Source: Isoetes taiwanensis
Taxonomy: Eukaryota > Streptophyta > Lycopodiopsida > Isoetales > Isoetaceae
DNA length: 64,000 bases
Direction of reading: 5' to 3'
Assembly: GCA_021234155.1 (NCBI GenBank)
Contig: JAJEKV010000064.1
Location: forward strand, 806,001-870,000
The notes beneath the pieces were generated by a model. The model searched no databases. It had not been told where the DNA came from and was given only the letters and a program-made list of their open reading frames with translations. Below, one piece after another: positions 31,960-44,378 of this stretch (within the stretch, counting starts at the first letter, position 1; each line of letters begins with the position of its first letter). The position numbers and the translations under genes were made by a program.

Positions 31960-32822
31960 TAGAGCCCTTGCCACAAAATAAGCAAATCTAATCCATGAGT
32001 TGTTGCTTTATATTTGCTAAACACTTCTTGTGCCTCAAGGATTCTGATGTCTGATACTTAAAGGAAGCCTAATTGCTCTCTGAAAGCAATGTTAATTGCT
32101 CCTTAAGAAAAACCCAGTATGTACCTCTGAAAATCTATCTCAGAACAGGGACGATCAACTTAGGGATAGGAAAAACAAAATTTAGGGAGGCTTAGATCAA
32201 TCGATGGTCGCCACGGAAATAGGCCAGGAACCCGCTTGCTTGTTTAACAAATTCTAGAACGAACAAACAGACACTTAACGCCTTTGCGTCCCTTTATATG
32301 CGCACAAAGATGAAACCATATGCTTCTAGAAGAATCGAGATGGTACAGAATCGCAACAGCAGTTTCTAGAAAGACGTCCGCTCTGCTTAAATTTTTTGGT
32401 GCCCACACGTGTACATTCCTAAACATAGAAATAAACATACATGAACTTCATTTAAGCAGCAGCCCCCTTATCGGCCATATTACAATTATATATTAGAGAT
32501 ATTCTTCTTATTGACCACATAACCTATTCAAGAGGTAAGCAGGATATTGCAAGAGGTAAGCAGGATATTGCAACATGACACTCAAACAAGTGAAAAGATA
32601 AAATATTGGGACGCTTAAACACACTTAGTAGTCTATGTCGTTTACTGTGTCAACGTGATGAATAAGTAGCCGCCACGACGACGTGCTAAAGGATGTTCAA
32701 GGAAGCATCAAGACGACGTGCAGACGTATGCTAATTCACTGCAATATAAGGAGATAAGAACAGATGGATCTCTCCCCTTCCATTCCATTCCATTCCATTC
32801 AAATCAAATCAATCCTTTCAGA
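31960..32822. other. Intergenic region upstream of the subtilase
   Basis: A perfect 21-bp tandem repeat (AAGAGGTAAGCAGGATATTGC twice, about 32530-32571) is the only structure seen. CAATATAAGGAG near 32740 could be the TATA region of the protease gene about 80 bases before its ATG. CCATT and CAAAT pentamers precede the start codon. Confidence 0.4.
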
Positions 32823-35066
32823 ATGGATCCGACCAAAAAATGCAGCGGCCTGCTGCCCTTTATTCTGCTGTTATCTCTTCTGCCATTTCCTCTTGTCGCC
32901 GGACTTGAGCTTTCAAAAAATTACGTCGTCATAATGGATGCCACCAAAATGCCTGCAGTTTTTTCCCATACCCATCTCTGGTATTCCATGCTTTCTACCG
33001 AATTAATCCATGTTTACAACACCACTTTCAACGGATTTTCAGCCCAGTTGACTCCAGCCCAAGTTTCTGCACTCCACAAACTGACCGGATTTGTGTCAAT
33101 TTTTGAAGATCAGCTCTTGGATTTGCACACAACACATACTCCAGAATTTTTATCTTTAAATTCAACCTCAGGAATATGGCCAGAGTCTGACTATGGCAGC
33201 GAGGCAATTATTGGAGTAGTGGACACTGGAATATGGCCAGAGAGTGCAAGTTTTATGGATACAGGATTAGGACCAGTGCCATCAAGATGGAAAGGAATAT
33301 GTGAAAGTGGAGCAGAATTTAATGCTTCAAGCTGCAACAAGAAGTTAATTGGAGCTAGATATTACTATCAGGGATACCAAGCATCAGGGGTGAATTGGAG
33401 CCTAGAGTACAAATCTGCAAGGGATGATGAAGGGCATGGAACTCACACAGCATCCACAGCAGCAGGGAATTATGTTTTAAATGCAAGCATGTCTGGCCTT
33501 GCACAGGGCACTGCCAGAGGAATGGCTCCCAAGGCCAGAATTGCTGTGTATAAAGCATGCTGGAAAAATGGGTGCTCATCTTCTGATATTCTGGCTGCCA
33601 TTGACCAGGCAGTTTCAGATGGTGTGGATGTTATTTCCATTTCATTGGGTGGCCCTCCTTCTGCTTATTATCTAGATCTCATGGCCATTGCCACATTTGG
33701 TGCCATCAAAAAGGGAGTTTTTGTCTCTGCCTCAGCAGGAAATAGTGGACTAAGTCCTTGGTCTGTTTCTAACTCTGCCCCTTGGATTGCTACAGTTGGA
33801 GCTGGCACTTTGGATAGAGTTTTTCCTGCTGCTGTAGTTCTTGGAAATGGGTTGAATTATTCTGGCCAGTCTTTTTACACTGGAGCAGGCTTACCAGGTC
33901 AGATACCACTTGTTTTTGTCAGTCTCTGCTTACCACAGTACTTGAATCCTAGTTTCATTAAAGGAAAAATAGTTCTGTGTGGAAGTGGTGGAAATGTTAC
34001 CTCAGTTGCAAAGGGAATTGCAGTTTCAAATGCAGGAGGTTTGGGAATTATAGCCATCATGCCTTCAATAAGAGGTAACACTGCATTTCCTGCAAAATAC
34101 ACAATTCCTGGAATTACAGTCAGTTATTCAAATGGATTAGCATTACAGAACTACATTAATTCAACAACAAACCCTACTGCAAATATCAACTTCTATGGAA
34201 CAGTTATAGGATCAAAACCTGCTCCTCAGGTGGCCTTTTTCTCATCTAGAGGTCCTAACAAGATCACTCCTGCTGTGTTAAAACCAGATATAATTGCTCC
34301 TGGTATGAGCATTTTAGCAGCATGGCCAGGAAATGCCTCACCATCGGATGTGGAAAATGATCAGACAAGAGTTAATTTTAATATAATTTCAGGAACATCC
34401 ATGTCATGCCCTCATATAAGTGGAATTTCTGCTCTGATCAAGGCTGCTCATCCTGATTGGAGCCCTGCTGCGATAAAATCTGCCATGATGACCACTGCTT
34501 ACATCACTGATAACACAGGGGCAAATATTTCTGAAGCATCTACAGGCCAACTGGCTGATGCATTTGCATATGGATCAGGCCATGTAAATCCACAACAGGC
34601 TCTATCTCCTGGACTTGTGTATGATCTTACAACACAAGATTACATCAACTTCTTGTGCAGCCAGGGGTACAATAGGTTGCAGATTTGGGCGGTGACGCAG
34701 GATTTCTCGGCGTCGTGCCCGGCAGCAAGGCCGCGGTCCGAGGATTTCAACTATCCATCCTTCACTGCTGTGTTCTCTGTGAGCGCATCAGGAGGAGCTG
34801 TGGTGTCTAGCATGTTCACAAGAATGGTGACCAATGTTGGTGGTGTTGCTTCAACTTACTTTGCCAAGGTTGTGGCTCCTAGTGGCATGAACATTACAGT
34901 CACTCCTGATGTGCTTGTATTCTCAGACCTTAGCCCTGCATTGACATTTCAGGTGAATGTCACTGCCCTCAGCCAAAGTTCCAACTCTTCTCTCAGTGGT
35001 GCCTTGATTTGGTCTGATGGGATCCATCAAGTCCGAAGTCCTATAATCCTCTTGTTCACATCCTAA
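32823..35066 (+). CDS. Subtilisin-like serine protease (plant subtilase, S8A), intronless
   Basis: The 747-residue protein is of full length for plant subtilases. It should be secreted to the cell wall and cleave proteins or prohormones there. A hydrophobic signal peptide covers about residues 8-26. An I9 inhibitor propeptide (NYVVIMD to LDLHTTHTPEFL, about 33-110) follows. The S8 catalytic domain has Asp134 (GVVDTGIWPES), His205 (GHGTHTASTAAG), oxyanion Asn307 (SASAGNSG) and Ser526 (SGTSMSCPHISG). A PA domain lies between His and Ser (about 335-460), and an Fn3-like C-terminal domain at about 640-747 (DFNYPSF, TRMVTNVG). Several N-glycosylation sequons occur. The start chosen gives the signal peptide; an in-frame ATG 35 codons upstream would put a polar tract before it. 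All catalytic residues are present and no stop interrupts the frame. AATAAA signals follow at 35072 and 35091. Confidence 0.97.
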   Translation: MDPTKKCSGLLPFILLLSLLPFPLVAGLELSKNYVVIMDATKMPAVFSHTHLWYSMLSTELIHVYNTTFNGFSAQLTPAQVSALHKLTGFVSIFEDQLLDLHTTHTPEFLSLNSTSGIWPESDYGSEAIIGVVDTGIWPESASFMDTGLGPVPSRWKGICESGAEFNASSCNKKLIGARYYYQGYQASGVNWSLEYKSARDDEGHGTHTASTAAGNYVLNASMSGLAQGTARGMAPKARIAVYKACWKNGCSSSDILAAIDQAVSDGVDVISISLGGPPSAYYLDLMAIATFGAIKKGVFVSASAGNSGLSPWSVSNSAPWIATVGAGTLDRVFPAAVVLGNGLNYSGQSFYTGAGLPGQIPLVFVSLCLPQYLNPSFIKGKIVLCGSGGNVTSVAKGIAVSNAGGLGIIAIMPSIRGNTAFPAKYTIPGITVSYSNGLALQNYINSTTNPTANINFYGTVIGSKPAPQVAFFSSRGPNKITPAVLKPDIIAPGMSILAAWPGNASPSDVENDQTRVNFNIISGTSMSCPHISGISALIKAAHPDWSPAAIKSAMMTTAYITDNTGANISEASTGQLADAFAYGSGHVNPQQALSPGLVYDLTTQDYINFLCSQGYNRLQIWAVTQDFSASCPAARPRSEDFNYPSFTAVFSVSASGGAVVSSMFTRMVTNVGGVASTYFAKVVAPSGMNITVTPDVLVFSDLSPALTFQVNVTALSQSSNSSLSGALIWSDGIHQVRSPIILLFTS

Positions 35067-35071
35067 TTGTG

Positions 35072-35096
35072 AATAAACATAAAGATAGTAAATAAA
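35072..35096 (+). terminator. Polyadenylation signals of the subtilase
   Basis: Two AATAAA hexamers lie 6 and 25 bases after the stop codon, in an AT-rich 3' flank. Their closeness to the stop suggests a short 3' UTR, or that further signals lie downstream. Confidence 0.45.
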
Positions 35097-35317
35097 GATA
35101 GTAAGATAGAATTTTTATGTCCACGTGAAAGACAAAAGAGGAAAAAATAATAGTAGGCCTACATACCATAAATCTAATAAAGGCTTTGCGTGTTTGGCCT
35201 TGCACTTTTCCATTTTATTACCACAAATTTCAAGAATTGGAGTAAGAGATGGAAAGATGTCAATGTCAATTGAACTTTTATGGCAGCCAAGGGAGTTTAT
35301 GAATAATACAAGGCACA

Positions 35318-37072
35318 TCTGGTATCTTTGTGGGATGGCAAAAGTGTACTGCCTTGTGGGCCCTAGACTCTTCAGTGCCGTCTTCTGTGGTTGCATTTCC
35401 ATGGAAGGTTCGTCCTCATGGGAAGGCAACTAGGCTTTTGGGCATTCCAGTTGGTATACACCTCTCATCTGGAGACACATGGGATGTCATTATTAATGGG
35501 TTGGAAAGGCATTTGTTCTGGTGGTCCACGGCTACGTTATCCATGGCTGGTCGTGCAACTGTGGCAAAGTTAGTTCTGAGTGGTACACATGTCTATATGG
35601 CATCCATCTTGCTGGCACCCCAGACAAAGATGCAGCTCATTGTTCGTACTGTCAAGAACTTTATCTGGGGTGGCACTGAAGAAGGAGCTGATGTTAAAAT
35701 TAGTTGGGCGAAGTGCATTATGCCCAAACTTTATGGGGGGCTAGGGATGATTCACTTTCTTCTCCAGAGCAAGGTGCTGATTTCTAAGTTCATATGGTGG
35801 ATTCTAAAGAATGCTGATAATTCTCCAGGTCTGCGTCTCATTTACCAGTCTTTACAGATGTGCATTTCCTTTGGCTCTCCATCCGTTAAGCCACTCCTCC
35901 CATGGGCATTATTCTATCCACTTTCTCTATATCCTAATGCATCTCCTTTCCTCAAGGGGTTGCTAGCTGCTTGGGAGACTATGCACACTTTGTTTCAGTT
36001 CCATCCAATGGCCCACACAGATCCTACAGCCAGTTGCTGGTGGATCCCTTTGATAGCGGCCATGCAGATTGTCCCCTGGTCTCTTCTGTCCATCCATTGA
36101 TGCAACGTCGGTGGCGAGCAGCGGGTGTGCTCACGGTGTCTGCATGGTATAATGAGACAAGATTGTTGACGTGGAATGAGTTCAAATTGAAGTTCCTCCT
36201 CCTTTGGTGGGACCGTGGCATTTGGGAAAAAGTAGTTGCTACACTTCCTTCACACCCACAAGACGTGGCTTCCCAGCTCTGGGTGGTTCATGACAGTGTT
36301 AAGGAGGAACATCTAGTGCACTCGATGTATGTGGTCCTGCTTCATCCTGAAGTGTTGCCTCCATCGCCAAAGTGGCCTTTGGCTATCCCTGAGCCTCATC
36401 GAAAAGCAGTATGGCGATGGGTATGGGATAAATTGCTCCATCCTAAGCTATCCATTTTATGGTGGCAGATCATTCATAGATGCGTGCGGGTAAACACTGT
36501 TGTTCATCGATTTCGTCCAGAAGTCTCTGTGATCTGCCCTCTTTGCATGCAGAGGAATGAGACAATTGAGCACTACTTTTTCTTGTGTCACCATGCTCGA
36601 CTTGCTTGGCAGTGGCTTTTGAGCCTTTTCCATTGTGACTTGAATAGTTAGCAGGTCCTACTATCAGTCTATCCTAGTTCTTGGGACAAGTTGGCAAAGA
36701 GGGCTTTTCACTTAGCATCTGCTTGAATCATCTGGTCCATCTAGAAGAGACGAAATGTCCTCATCTTCAAGGGATAGGTCTTTTCAGATACGCAAGTGCT
36801 TAGCGATGCTCGTAGTCGCATTGTAAAGGCGTACAAGTGTTCTTCCTTAAAAGAGGACGTCAAGAGTGTCATTTGGGAGCAATATCTGCAGATTCAGACT
36901 TACTCATAGCAAACAGTTGTGCTCGTGGTGATATGTATTCTCTGCTTTTCTATGTTATGTATGTGGTGGGTAGTGTTGCTCTAGTAGACATCTTCTCCAC
37001 TCGGTTTTGAGTCCCCCATGTACTTTTTGTGTTCTTTTGAGTAATAAAGATCCATGTTCATAAAAAAAAAAA
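35318..37072 (+). mobile_element. LINE family B, 5'-truncated copy with poly-A
   Basis: The copy starts within the RT region (GWQKCTALWALDS) and ends with GAGTAATAAAGATCCATG and an A-run at about 37062-37072. It inserted about 250 bp downstream of the subtilase stop, in the same orientation. It is closely similar to the pieces at 1.13-2.81 kb and 3.42-4.16 kb. Truncation, sense orientation and the poly-A tail indicate ordinary target-primed insertion. Confidence 0.9.
35330..36651 (+). pseudogene. LINE family B ORF2 C-terminal half
   Basis: Two overlapping frames (35330-36100 and 35971-36651) together encode the RT connection and thumb (KATRLLGIPVGIHLSS, FIWGGTEEGADVKISW) and the zf-RVT region (AVWRWVWDKLLHPKLSILWW, CPLCMQRNETIEHYFFLCHH, LAWQWLL). 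One indel near 35975 shifts the frame. The TAG at 36649-36651 corresponds to CAG in the copy at 3.7 kb, a C-to-T change. The catalytic RT motifs are missing through 5' truncation. Confidence 0.85.
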
Positions 37073-39660
37073 CATGACCTTTGCGAAGAATGACAAAAGT
37101 TAACAAATATAAATTCATTTAGAATATCTAGCATAATAACAGGGTTTTTTTTTCATATTTTTGTATACTTTTTGCAACGGTTTTACTATGCTTTGGATTT
37201 TTATTGTGTGGAGTGTACTAATGCGTACATCTAGAGTGCATATATATTTTTATCTTTTAATTCCACTCTGCTATGGTTTGGCCGGTGTTTCTATGATTTT
37301 TGTGCCATCTAATTTCTACCAGGCCATTCCGATGGCCAAGATCGACCCTCTCACTTTTAATCTTATAATTCTTTTATTCTTATTTTTCCTCACATCTCAA
37401 AGTTACATGCAGATGTTGAGTTGTTAGTTTTAGGGTTTCAAATGTTTTTTTAAGTTTTTTTACTTTGCCCTGGTTTCTGCTGCTTTGCAAGAACGGTGGC
37501 TAGCCAGGCCACTGGAATGGAAAAATCTCATTTTCCCTTTGGTCAGAAGTCTGCAGAATTTCCCTCGTGGAATGGATTTGGACGAGCCAGGACGAATTTG
37601 GTGCCAGATTTGGGCGATCATTAAAGGGTAATTTGAACTCATTCGAAGCAAAGAATACTAGATTCTCCAAAAGAATCGTTGTTTGGCATCAGAGGGCGGC
37701 AAAGAGTCTGATGCAGTAGCCAAGTACTGATGAGCGGCTTTGAAGATGGAACAATATATTTGGGCTGTAGATTCGTAGTTTACTCAGAGTTTAGCGAAGA
37801 TTCTTTAGAGAGACAAAATTCTTGGAAACATTCAGCAAATTGTAAATAGGAGGAAGAAAGATGAAACGACCGTGTAAATTTGGAAGCTTTCTTACAGTAA
37901 CAGTACTTACCTTAGGTTTATGGTTTTTCTCATGGTAAAAATAATAATCAGCTAATTTTGGATATTTACATCAATTGTTAACCATAAATTGTTATTCTAG
38001 ATGCCTGACAAGGCTGTAGACGGTTCAATCTAGTATACACAGAAAATGGTCTTCAGTTTGATATACACAGAAAATTATTCAACCTGGGCAGGACTATTAA
38101 TTACTTCACGCCAAATCCTTCTTCTGCAAGAGCCCAAGTTGAAGGAACATATCAGTCAAATGTTTCAGGGTGAACAAACCAGGTACATAGAAAACAAATG
38201 GAAAACAATTTTGAAAACGTCAAAGTTAAGCTGCACTTTTGGCTTTGTCAACGGCTTGGAAGAAAAAGGGATTCACCATATCTTTCCTGCTGTCATTGGA
38301 TCAACATGGATGTGCTTTGCAAGTTGCAACATCCATTACATTTCCAAAAGAGGTCTATTATGCCACTAAAAGACAATTGCAAGAATAGTCATCTGCTTTA
38401 AATTTTTGCCATCTATATGCTTTCAAGTGTATCGTTTTTTACCTCTGCTATTTGACTGATATATGCAAGGCCATCATGTTTTCCACTAGCATGTTCATGC
38501 ATTCAGGTGATAACAAAATGTGTTTTGCCTTGCAGGTCAGATTGTTCTTGCCAGCCGCCAATTTAATGGAACGAGAAGCTGATGGCTTCAAATGCTATAT
38601 ATCCAGTAAGTGTAGCTTTCATTATTGCTTTGTAGTTGAATAGATGATAGTAATTATATTCTTGTTTGGTCTCTTGAGACATTTCTTATGCAGAATGAAG
38701 CTTCAAACACTCTATTTCCAAACACTCTATTTGGGTGCAATTGTCCAGCCCTGTTATCTTATGTAGCACTATATTCAACTCATATCATAATGGATGGTTA
38801 AACTCTGGGTTCAAATTCCAGACCAAGTTTACTATGGCTATAAGCCATCGCTCCACCCAAGAATTTCATGCACATGAATTAGGTGCACAACTATTTTAAA
38901 AATTGTAGTTGCTCTTTATAGCTATTGTGATGAAGAGACAGATTATGCTTTTATGCCATTCATATACAGGATATAATGTTGTGGTGAAGAATCAAATTCC
39001 ATTTCTATACCATTCTTTGTTTGTCAACTTGGTTCTTTACTCATTCTTCTTGCTCTTTTATTATTATACATCATCGTAGTTTTTTCTTTTTTTTTCTTTA
39101 CATTTAGCAAAGAGACTAGGTGAATTTACATTTCTCCATGCCATTCAACTCAACCTAGAGGAGGATTCTTGCCATTCAACACAACCTAGAGGAGGATTCT
39201 TGCTATTTTGTTCCATTTCCCTGCTTCTTTGTTAGGCCCCGAAGGGCCCAAATTTTTTATAACATAACAACCAACATATAACTACCATTAACAATAATTA
39301 ACACAAACCATTGCATCCAACACATTTAAATTATAAATCCCTCTGAAAACCCCTTTGGTTTGGGTGCATATTCATACGGGGGGTGATATAGAGCAGCGTG
39401 AGCCCTATAGTAAATTCCCCCAAACCTTATAGTATATTGCAAACCTCAATATACCATATATAAAAAATTGTACAAGCATTTGCCCAGCTTCTAAGTTAGT
39501 ACATGTATGTCCTGATATACAGCTGAAAGGCAACTACTTAGAGACATGAATCTTTAAAGCAGAATTTGTTAGACACAGAATTTTGCTCTAGTGATTGGAG
39601 CAAAAAACATTGTACTTGCTTTTCCCTTCCTTTTGAAAAAATGCTTATGATTGTGCCAGA
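37073..39660. other. Long AT-rich stretch without a recognisable gene
   Basis: Scattered short frames lack family features. There is a 31-bp tandem repeat (GCCATTCAAC-CAACCTAGAGG, about 39139-39201). Near 39235 a GGCCCCGAAGGGCCCAAATTT motif is the inverse of one near 700. A short phrase GAATATCTAGCAT lies after the LINE-B tail at 37117 and also after the tail at 4165, so the two B copies may have inserted into related sequence. Confidence 0.45.
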
Positions 39661-39662
<2 letters not shown>

Positions 39663-39712
<50 letters not shown>

Positions 39713-39747
39713 CTTCCCTCCCTCCCTCCCTCCCTCTCTCTCTCGGG
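39663..39747. repeat. (CT)n microsatellite at the 5' end of LINE-C unit 1
   Basis: Pure CT repeats pass into CCCT repeats and then directly into the element start GGGGGACCCTAGGGCGCT. The same kind of boundary occurs at 45849, before TTGAACCCTAGGCGCT. Confidence 0.95.
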
Positions 39748-39867
39748 GGACCCTAGGGCGCTCGTTTTGGACGCTACTCTCTATTTCTGCCTTCTTGCAC
39801 ACAAGCACGGGCTTAATCAGACACAAGCACCGGTTAAATCAGGCTGTAGGCAAGGGGAAAAGGATCG

Positions 39868-41027
39868 ATGGCACATAAAACAAGGGCCAAAAAGGCTGAG
39901 GCCAGTGGGTCAACATCAGGGACATCAGGTGCAGCTACTGCAACAATAAAAAAAACCATAGAAAAGGGCTTCGAAAATAACTTCGAGGCCAATGGGTTGG
40001 CATCAGGTGTAGCTACTATAACAGCAGAAAAAACACTGAAAAAGGACTTACCTCTGTCTGAATCATACGATTCCGACTCCTCATCTGAAACTCCATTATT
40101 TGAAACCGAGAAGACAGGGATTTCGGCCCAATCTAGAGCAGAGACAACAAAAAAAAATCCCTCTCCTCAGACATTTGCCGGCCTATTACAGACTGAGATC
40201 ATTGAGAAGACAGATGCTGGCATCGAGGAGCATATTGTTGGAAAATCACAAGGAGCAAATAATCAAGGGCAAATTTTGATTTCTTTATTAAATGAGATTG
40301 CTGCAACACGAAATCTAATGGCAAGTGAAATGGCTAATACCAGGAATCTTATGATGAGAGCGCTTGATCAGATGGAGGCAAATCGGCATGAAATGGAAAA
40401 CAACAGAAAAGAGATGGAGGAATCAAGAAAAGAAACATCTTTTATTAGGGAAAATTGCTGCATCATTTCATGAATTAAGACAAGAGAATGGGATTTTGAG
40501 AATGGAAATTGAGAATTTGAAGAAACCTTCAGAGGCACCTGTTACAGATAATGTTACAGATAAGATAATATGGTAGTGCATCTTTTGAATGAAAAATTCA
40601 AGAATATACAGGAGCAACATGAACAAAGATTTAATGAAGAAAAAGAGAGCGTCAAGAACAAGAGAAGCGGGCTTTAAACTTATGCATTGCAGGACTTGGT
40701 GAGAAAGAACGAGAGAATACAAAAGAGGAGGTATGTGCTTTCTTTATTAACACTCTCCAATGTGATAATTTAGATGTGACAGAGGCTTTTCGTGTTGGTA
40801 AGAAAGGGGAAAAACCTCGTAATATTATTGTAAAAATGGGCAGTAGGAATGCAAAACTGATGATATTGCAGAAGAGAGGACTTCTAAAGGATGTCATATT
40901 TGGATCAATGATGATCTTACCACAGCTCAAATGCAGCATCGTAAAGAAGAGATTATGAAAATCAGGGAGGCAAAGCAGGAGGGCAGAAAAGCGTCTACTG
41001 GAGGATGGAAAAGCTATAATTGAAGAA
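39868..41027 (+). pseudogene. LINE-C unit 1 ORF1 (RNA-binding protein)
   Basis: It begins MAHKTRAKKAE, like MAQGQKTRAKKS of unit 4. A low-complexity N-terminus is followed by a coiled-coil region (MASEMANTRNLMMRALDQME, ENNRKEMEESRKE), then by an RRM-like or transposase-22-like domain with LNLCIAGLGEKERENTKEE, VTEAFRVGKKGEKPRNIIVK and a WINDDLT-type motif near 40.9 kb. At least three frame changes (near 40.44, 40.57 and 40.9-41.0 kb) break it. L1-like ORF1 proteins coat the LINE RNA. Confidence 0.75.
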
Positions 41028-41030
41028 TAG
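41028..41030 (+). promoter_or_regulatory. UAG separating ORF1 and ORF2 (unit 1), candidate recoding site
   Basis: The context is GAA GAA TAG GGA GTA. The text on both sides is in one frame (AIIEE, stop, GVQTIRTALWNVN), as in units 3 and 4. See the matching sites at 47061 and 51331. Confidence 0.5.
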
Positions 41031-44000
41031 GGAGTACAGACCATCAGGACTGCATTGTGGAATGTTAACGGGAAAGTAGTGGAAGCTTCTTTGCTGGATA
41101 ACATTCTCATATCTTGGAATGTTATATTTATGGTAGAAACACATGAACATGAGGAAGAAGGCTTACCAGATATAGTTGGGTTTACGTTGGTACACTCTGT
41201 TTGGAACAGGAAAGGATGGAGAAGGAAGGGGTTTGGTGGAGTGGCATGTTATATACGTAGCAATCTTATGCATCTATTTAAGATAGTGAAAACAGAATCT
41301 AAACAATATATATGGATTGAAGTGATGGGAAGACATAGAAAGCTATTTATTGCTGGATGCTATTTCCCACCAAGGGAATCTCCCACGTATAGGAATGCAA
41401 ATATGGACAAAGATGACCCCTTTTATCATCTGGAACAGGATGTTATGAAGTTGGGAGAATATGGTGATATTATCTTAATGGGTGATTTTAACGGACGGAT
41501 CGCTAATAAGCAAGCCTACATTGCTGCAGATACAGGGGATGCTATATGGATGGAACACATTGATGCAGAGGCTATGGAGAAGGTAGGATGAGCACGAAAA
41601 ACTGATGATTGTTGTTTAGATGTGCAGCCACAAGGTAGTCATTTGTTAAATATGTGTAGCGGGCTTGAATTGATACTACTTAATGGCATAAGAAAATTTC
41701 CATCTTCTAGTAAATGCACATCAGTAGGATCACAAGGGAGAGGGGTCAGTGTAGTTGATATCGCTATGGCTGGTATACATATGATACAGGAGATACATGA
41801 TTATTACGTGGAAGATACAATAGCAACCTCTGACCACTTTCCTATTGTAATGGATATATGCATAAGAAAAGAAGGGGAACAAAAGAATACAAAGAAGGCA
41901 GTAAATGGGAAATCTGGTTTATACATGAGGCCACATAAACGAGATGACTATATGCAATGCTGTGAGAGCTTAGTTAGTAGGTATACGTGGCCAGATGGTG
42001 CATCAGGAATGGATGAGCTGCTTACTAAAGTGCTTATTGATGCTGCAACTAAATGCTTTGTATCAAAGCGTGTAGCTAAGGGCCTCCCTTGTAATGGTTG
42101 GTACGATCAAGAATGCAAAAGTAAACATGCTGAATTTAAAAAGGCAAAAGCTGGGCATAAGCATGATGTGCGTATAGAATATCGCAGGTTGGTGAAGCAG
42201 AAAAAACGTGCATACTTACAAAGGAAGCAAGAAGATTTTGTAGCAGAATTATTAAGAGATCCTAAACGATTCTGGACTCATCTTAAACAGGTAAAGCAAC
42301 AACATGATATGTTGGATAGTGATGCGCTCATTGCACAGGTGCGTAAGTTTTATCACATTGATGATATTAATGATAGCATGCAAAAGAGTGGGCCATATTT
42401 GGTGCTAGATGTGGGTGGCAAGGCTAAGGATGTATATGGGTTGGTTGCTGCGATGGTAAAATGGGCAGGTGCCTCTACTATTTGCATTGTTACTGCTATT
42501 CTAAATGATGCACTTAAAAATGGCTTTCCCAAAACGTGGCAGGTAAATCGTGTGTCTCCAATTCATAAGGCAGAAGACACTCAAGATCCTGGAAATTATC
42601 GAATGGTGATGGTAAATAGTCTCTTTGCTAAGTTATTTGCTACAGTTATTGAGCAAAAATTAAGTGCATGGGCTGAAGAGAATAATGTAAGAGCCGAAGG
42701 CCAAGCAGGTTTTCGTCCCACTAGATCGACAGTGGATCATCTAGTAACATTGAGAGCAATTGTGGAATCCGTAAAGAAAACTAAAAAGCCACTATTTGCA
42801 CTATTCGTTGATCTTACAAAAGCGTTTGATATGCTGAGAAGGAAGAATATTTGGGATTATATGGAGCATATTGGAGTGCCTCAGGAATTAAGAAATGCAG
42901 TAGCCACGCTATATGAAAAAGTACTGGTACGCTTATCATTCCCTTTGGATCAGCATTATCAGGAGGAGATTGTCAGTAATATAGATGTCAAACAGGGGTG
43001 TCCATTATCGCCGACTCTTTTTGGTATTTATATTGATCAATTGGAAGGATGGATCAAACAATATGGTGGTAGAGACACTATACTTGCGGGATATGTAGTG
43101 ATGCTTTTACTTTATGCAGATGACATCGTGATTTTCGCTCGAAATGCTTGTGATATGCAAAAACACATAGACGCTCTGGCTTCTTTTTGTGATTCAACTG
43201 GTATGAAGGTGAATCTTAATAAGACGAACATTGTGATATTTGGTGATTTGGTGTGAGGGATCCTAAATATGATTTCTACTACAAGGGACAGCGCATTGAG
43301 ATATGCCACACCTATAAATATCTAGGGCTTATTGTTGATCACAATTACAGTTGGAATAAAGCGGTTGAGCAGAGAGTGGATGCTGGGCTTAAAGCCCTTT
43401 ATGCATTGCAAAAAACATGTAAGCGTGCTGGTGTTGTGGATTGGAAACTGAAAAAAATGCTTTATGTTGCTTTAGTAAAAAGCGTTGTGCTGTATGGATG
43501 CGAAGCATGGGGGGCAGGCTTGTCTCAGGAAATGTGGAGAAGGAGAAAAAGTACAGAAGAAATTTCTTTTAACAGAATTAGGGGTTAAGATGCAAACCCC
43601 CTATCCAATGATGTTAGCAGAGGCAGAATTGATGAACTTGGAAGTGGAAGCCTAAAATATGTGTTAAATGTTCAGGAGATGGATGCAGAAAGATTACCCA
43701 GGCTGGCTATGTTGCAAAGCAGCTTGAAAGGATGGTATGCGGAGGTTGGAAAATGGATGCAAAAATGGGATATGCATCTGGATGATGTACCTGAGAATGC
43801 CAATAATTTATATGGATGGATTTGTAGTAAGGTGCAGCAAAAAATATGGCGGAATCCAGGAACAAAAATGCAGTTCTATCATATGATTAACCCAAATTTG
43901 GCAGAAGCTTCGCACCTGAATGAAAAGAACTCTTATTATAGGCGTCATCTGGTATGCAGAATGAGACTAAGCTCACACCATTTGGGGGTTGAAGTAAAGA

Positions 44001-44317
44001 GATGGAGGGATGTTCCTCGCATTTGTCGTACATGCAAGGTTTGTGGTGAAGATGAAATTGAAAATGAGGAGCACTTGATTCTAAAATGTCCGGCATATCA
44101 GAATCTGAGGCAAAAGTATGGTATACCATGCACAATTGTGCTACGAGATTTCTTCTTTCTAGCTGCGTTAAGCATAAGCAGCTATTTAACAGATGCCATG
44201 AGAATAAGGGAATTAACTATAAAGAACTATAGACATTTGCTGGATATGTATGAGATAGAGGAGATTGGGCTCGATGTTGCTCTTTCAGAGAGCGCATACG
44301 AGGATAACAGGCAGTGA
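41031..44317 (+). pseudogene. LINE-C unit 1 ORF2 (endonuclease-reverse transcriptase)
   Basis: It begins in frame after the UAG with RTALWNVNGK. The APE-like endonuclease has FMVETHEHEEEGLP, DIILMGDFNGRIA and an SDHFPIVMD end; a TGA at 41589 breaks it. The RT follows from 41.62 kb: YRMVMVNSLFAKLF, GQAGFRPTRSTVDHL, LFALFVDLTKAFDML, VKQGCPLSPTLFGIYIDQLE and catalytic LLYADDIVIFA. The segment between linker and fingers looks shortened near 42.37 kb. The C-terminus has a CCHC-like CRTCKVCGEDEIENEEHLIL cluster near 44.04 kb. Further frameshifts lie near 43.25 and 43.6 kb. Confidence 0.85.
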
Positions 44318-44345
44318 TAGTATTATATTCAAGTGTGTGTCTTCT

Positions 44346-44359
44346 AGACCTGATGGTCT
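44346..44359 (+). promoter_or_regulatory. 3' UTR hairpin, unit 1
   Basis: AGACC, loop TGAT, GGTCT is a perfect 5-bp stem, followed by CATAGAC. Equivalent hairpins occur at 45727, 50379 and 54984 with different loops. It is a likely recognition structure for the LINE reverse transcriptase. Confidence 0.6.
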
Positions 44360-44378
44360 CATAGACAGTAATTAAACA

